Assembly: GCA_001430745.1 (NCBI GenBank)
Contig: KQ481997.1
Coordinates: 1,021,493 to 1,033,751, forward strand
Source: Auxenochlorella pyrenoidosa
Taxonomy: Eukaryota > Chlorophyta > Trebouxiophyceae > Chlorellales > Chlorellaceae
Direction: 5' to 3'
Length of the DNA stretch: 12,259 nt
Shown here: positions 8,998 through 12,259 of the stretch, in pieces
Layout: each line of letters opens with the position of its first letter
How positions within the stretch are numbered: position 1 is the first letter of the stretch
Position numbers and translations under genes: made by a program
Notes under the pieces: generated by a model
Told to the model about the DNA's origin: nothing
The model's database searches: none
The model's input: the letters and a program-made list of their open reading frames with translations, nothing else

Positions 8998-11900
8998 TGT
9001 GGTAACTTCTTCTGCGGCGCATGCGCGGCTGATGGGGATCGCTGCCGTGCATGCAGGGAGGGCTATACGTTTGACGACGGGCGGACGTGCGTGCCGGTGC
9101 GCACGTGCGTCGTTTGACCGCTATGCGTCATGCACATGGAACCGGCACACCGAGGCACGCCCTGGTGCATTGCCCCTGTAGGCTGTTCAATCACACATTC
9201 TAAAGAACTTGTTCCCTCCATCCCCACCCATATGACAGTGCTCCGACCCGCTCTGTGCTCGCTGCGGTCCGCCGGGGGCATGCAAGGCATGCAAGAAGCG
9301 TGCGCCAGCTGAACCAGTGCCCACAGAGGTCCCAGATTTTTACGTTGGGGACCCCTACACAGTCCCTGTTTACATGGACAAACAGGGAGCTTGTCGCAAG
9401 GCGAGAGCTGGGGTGTGCGGTGGGTTGCGCTACTGCACGGATTTATTGATGTCGGGGGAGGTAATGCATCAGCTGCGACTGTGTAGCCTGGCATCGCTCG
9501 AATGGTGGCAGGATAGGAAAGCATCGCTGCCGGGCCCCTCCCGGTCTCCGTGCACCTTGCTCCCTGTTTGGGGCCCCAACCAGCTGGCACAGCGCTGCCC
9601 AATTAAGCCCCTGCTGCCCTTGCTCCCCCTGCTGCCCCGCATCGCCTACCCTTCTCACTCGCCCAGCCCGCTGCCGCCCCCATTCCGTAGTGCAAGGCAG
9701 CCGGGCCCTGCCTGGCATGCGACTCAGAGGGACGCTGCACGCGCTGCCCGGCGTACGCTGTGGAGCCCCCAAGCCCAGCATTCATGCTGACTAAGGCTGG
9801 CTGCGTCATGGTGCGCGCCAGTGCCTGCCCGCCTGCTGGCAGGCTGCCCCTGACGGCTGGGCATATTGGTCGCTGGCCTGCATGGCAACCAGGACGAGAG
9901 CCCAGACCTCAGCTAAGGCTCAGTGTGCCACCAGCATCCTGCGACTCTTGCAGTGCCGAAGCTTCAGCTGTGTCCGATGCGACCCTTCGGCGCCGGACAG
10001 GTGCCTGAAGTGCCAGGGCGCAGCAGACCCCAATCCAAGCACTGCCTTTGTGCCCTTCCCATCCTTCGTCAACCCAAAAACTGGGAGCTGCGACCAGGCA
10101 GGAAGCGGGGGTTGGGGGGGGGGGCGCAATTGTGTTGTGATTGTTTGCCACGCCCAGGCAGACCCTGCAGCATCTCGATGACCTGGCAAGGCCGGTACTC
10201 AGACTGTTCCCAGATGCAAGTGCCTGCCTGCCTGAGACTGCAGGCCAGCGTTCCCAGCGCATGACACCCTCTGCCCTGCTCTCATCTTTGCATCCCCCCT
10301 TTATGCCGCAGTGCACCAAGCACCCCGTGCTGTCTGGCTGCGCCGAGTGCTCTGGCAGGGACGGCGGGGATGCATGCCAGAAGTGCCTGCCCGGCTACCT
10401 GCTGCGCGCCGGCCAGTGCGTGCGCTGCCGCGACCCGCTCTGCATAGTATGCTCGGGAGCCAAAGCCGACAAGTGCCAGAGGTGCACGGATCATGACTCC
10501 GACCGGAGCGGCTACAAGCCAGTCTTCATGGGCGCCGATGGAGTCTGCAAAAAGGTGAGCAGCGGGAGTCAACTGACAGCAGTAGCGAGGATGCGGTGAT
10601 CTTACTCTCCCCACGCTCGCTGCTAGCACGACGCCTCTACTGGGCTCCCAGGCTTGGTCATCGGTGGTAGCATGCATCAGCATGCATGCGTGCACCATTC
10701 TTCCCGCAGTACAACGGCACCGCCTGCATGAAGGTGGGGCCAGGGGGCCGCTGCCTCGAGTGCGAGCCAGAGGAATGCGCGTGGTATACTGACAGCAGCG
10801 GCCTGCGGTGCCAGCATGGCAACCTGCTGGACCCCTCCACCGGGCGCTGCGTGTCGTGCGAAGCGCTCACCGGCGACCCGCACTGCGGCGAGTGCACGCT
10901 GCAAGGCGCCTGCCGGCGCTGCACAAGCGACGCCGGCTGGATGCCGGCGGGCCTGGACGGCAAGCGCCGCTGCGCACGCTGCAAGGACAAGCGCTGCGAG
11001 GTGAGTGTCAAGCAGGCCTTATAGCACCGCCTGTGCAGGGCGCTGCTGTGGCCCAGCAGTTTCTTTTCTTGTGCATGTTGCAGGGGTGCCAAGCTGACTA
11101 CCGGGTGTGCGAGGCGTGCCCAGAGGAGGACTGGTCGGACTGGGAGAATGTGCAGCGGGTGTACCGCGACGCCTCGGGGCGCTGCCAGCTGGCGAGTCTG
11201 GCCCTCTCTCCGCTGCAAGGGGTGCACAGGCTGCTGACGTGGCGCATTATGCTATGCGCACAGAGGCGTGCCAGCAGCAGCTTGCATTATGCATGAGGGT
11301 GGCCAGCACCGACTGCACACCCTTGGTGCGGCCTTGCACCCACGCCCCCTGCAGTGCACAGCCCCGTGCTTTACCTGTGCACCTGATGGCAGCTGCCGCT
11401 CCTGCATCGACGGCTGGCGCCCAGACCCTGCCTGGCCTGGCAAGTGTGTTGCGGTAAGTGTGGGACCATGCTGCCCAGCGCAAGATCGCGCTTGCATGGC
11501 GATGGTTGTGGGACATGCTTGTGACGCATCTGCACCTGATGCCTGGACCCTGGCATACCAAAGGAACGAGAGAAGGTGCTGGTCTTGTGTTCATGGCCCC
11601 GCTTGCTTTATCGCCGCCCCAAAGGCAGCCCTCCCCCCCTTCGTCGTCTGCCCAGTGCGCCAAGGGCGCCGGCTGCATCAGCTGCTTCTCCCCGCTGTGC
11701 GACGAGTGCGGCGCCGACGGCACCTGCGCGCGCTGCACGCCCGGGCCCGACGTTGGGCCCACCTGCCGGCCCTGCAAGGCCGTGCCGCACTGCGCAGAGT
11801 GCGACGCGGCCGGCGCCTGCGTGCAGTGTTACGATCCGGACAGCATGGGCTCGTTTGGGCTGGACGACAGCGGCGGGTGCCGCCCCTGCCAGGACCCCTT

Positions 11901-12259
11901 GTGTGTCTCCTGCCCAACAGACTACCGCACCTGCCAGGCCTGCCGGGGCTGGCCCCCTGGGAGCACATACATGGACGCAGGCGGGCGCTGCCGCAACTGC
12001 ACACAGCCGCGCTGCCTGGAGGTGCGGGGATCTGCCTGCAGCACAGCTAGGCCTGGGGCGGGCCTCCACGCCTGGGTGGCGTGAAGCAGCCGCGGCGTGC
12101 CCCCTGGCAGTAGCCCACTTAGACCCTGCCTGGCCCCCAGCCCTCTGCTCCTGCAGGCCCGCCTGCACATTCACCCGCCTGCGCTGCCCCGCCGGCATGC
12201 GACACTCTGCACTTGCCCCTGCAGTGCGCGCCCGACGGCAACTGCGCAGTCTGCAGCGA
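8998..12259 (+). CDS. Large cysteine-rich repeat protein, furin-like/GFR-type modules (partial, 10 exons seen)
   Basis: Exons 8998-9096, 9239-9400, 9691-9810, 9954-10097, 10312-10554, 10710-11000, 11084-11191, 11355-11453, 11656-12021 and 12225 to the window end encode about 555 residues with about 85 Cys. The repeat unit is C-x(3-7)-C-x2-C-x(4-8)-C-x2-C-x(8-30)-C-x2, with frequent D-x-x-G-x-C in the middle, for example CGNFFCGACAADGDRCRAC and CTAPCFTCAPDGSCRSC. About 14 units are visible: one per exon in exons 1-4 and 8, two in exon 5, and more in exons 6 and 9. Exon 6 opens with a divergent unit. All introns are phase 0, and eight of ten exons begin with a Cys codon after the acceptor AG. 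Three exon ends need GC donors (9401, 10098, 11192). Cysteine pairing and comparison with furin-like / growth-factor-receptor Cys-rich repeats suggest a secreted or surface protein. Start, signal peptide and C-terminus are not visible; function unknown. Confidence 0.8.
9401..9690 (+). other. Probable GC-AG intron in the Cys-rich gene
   Basis: The exon ends GACRK and the intron opens AAG|GCGAGA; the acceptor is TTCCGTAG. This keeps phase 0 and places the boundary two residues after the sixth Cys, as in neighbouring exons. The alternative GT donor (GGG|GTGTGC at 9413) is also phase 0, adds ARAG, and matches the donor consensus less well. Confidence 0.55.
10098..10311 (+). other. Probable GC-AG intron in the Cys-rich gene
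   Basis: The exon ends GSCDQ and the intron opens CAG|GCAGGA; the acceptor is ATGCCGCAG. GT donors in the right phase occur only about 40 bases further on, after a poly-G run, and would add a stretch with an odd extra Cys. The GC donor keeps the Cys-x-x boundary rule. Confidence 0.55.
11192..11354 (+). other. Probable GC-AG intron in the Cys-rich gene
   Basis: The exon ends GRCQL and the intron opens CTG|GCGAGT; the acceptor is CCCCTGCAG. GCGAGT is a good U1 match apart from the C. A phase-0 GT alternative (GGG|GTGCAC at 11222) would add about ten residues without Cys. Confidence 0.55.

Noticed and set aside
12150..12221. Extra small exon after CTCCTGCAG at about 12155
   Set aside because: The phase-0 frame (ARLHIHPPA...) has no Cys pattern and would break the module split between CTQPRCLE and CAPDGNC.
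1..12259. Mobile elements, CRISPR arrays, tRNA or rRNA genes
   Set aside because: No terminal inverted repeats with a transposase, no regularly spaced direct repeats, and no recognisable RNA gene were found. The repeats present are simple sequence.

Overview
The window looks like nuclear DNA of a GC-rich unicellular green alga, most likely a Chlorella-like trebouxiophyte (taxon inferred). The evidence is high GC, short frequent introns with C-rich polypyrimidine tracts, a TGTAA poly(A) signal, plant-type proteins, and no bacterial operon structure. All genes found are on the + strand and broken into many small exons. The exon models below were built by hand from splice sites, reading phase and family alignment from memory. 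No database search was run.

Region 1 (50-6140): the 3' part of an ATP-dependent DNA ligase gene, 18 exons and 653 visible residues, entering from upstream of the window. All nucleotidyltransferase motifs are intact. Signature wording in the C-terminal half matches plant DNA ligase 6 better than LIG1. One intron uses a GC donor, and a poly-alanine insertion interrupts the adenylation domain. Region 2 (6141-6428): ligase 3' UTR with TGTAA, then the upstream region of the next gene.

Region 3 (6429-8035): a complete six-exon gene for a 115-residue MIF/D-dopachrome tautomerase family protein. It keeps the N-terminal catalytic proline but has lost the second cysteine of the animal CxxC motif. Region 4 (8036-8997): no confident gene. 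It holds the MIF 3' flank, a block of lower GC, and a short unassigned reading frame next to plausible splice sites. It probably contains the 5' end of the third gene.

Region 5 (8998-12259, running off the end): a large cysteine-rich repeat protein, 10 visible exons and about 555 residues with about 85 cysteines. It is built from some 14 copies of a six-cysteine module. All its introns are phase 0, and most exons begin with a cysteine codon directly after the acceptor AG. It resembles furin-like / growth-factor-receptor cysteine-rich repeats and is presumably extracellular.

The three genes show no obvious shared pathway. The most notable features are the exon-module architecture of the cysteine-rich gene and an apparently high share of GC-AG introns (about 4 of 31).
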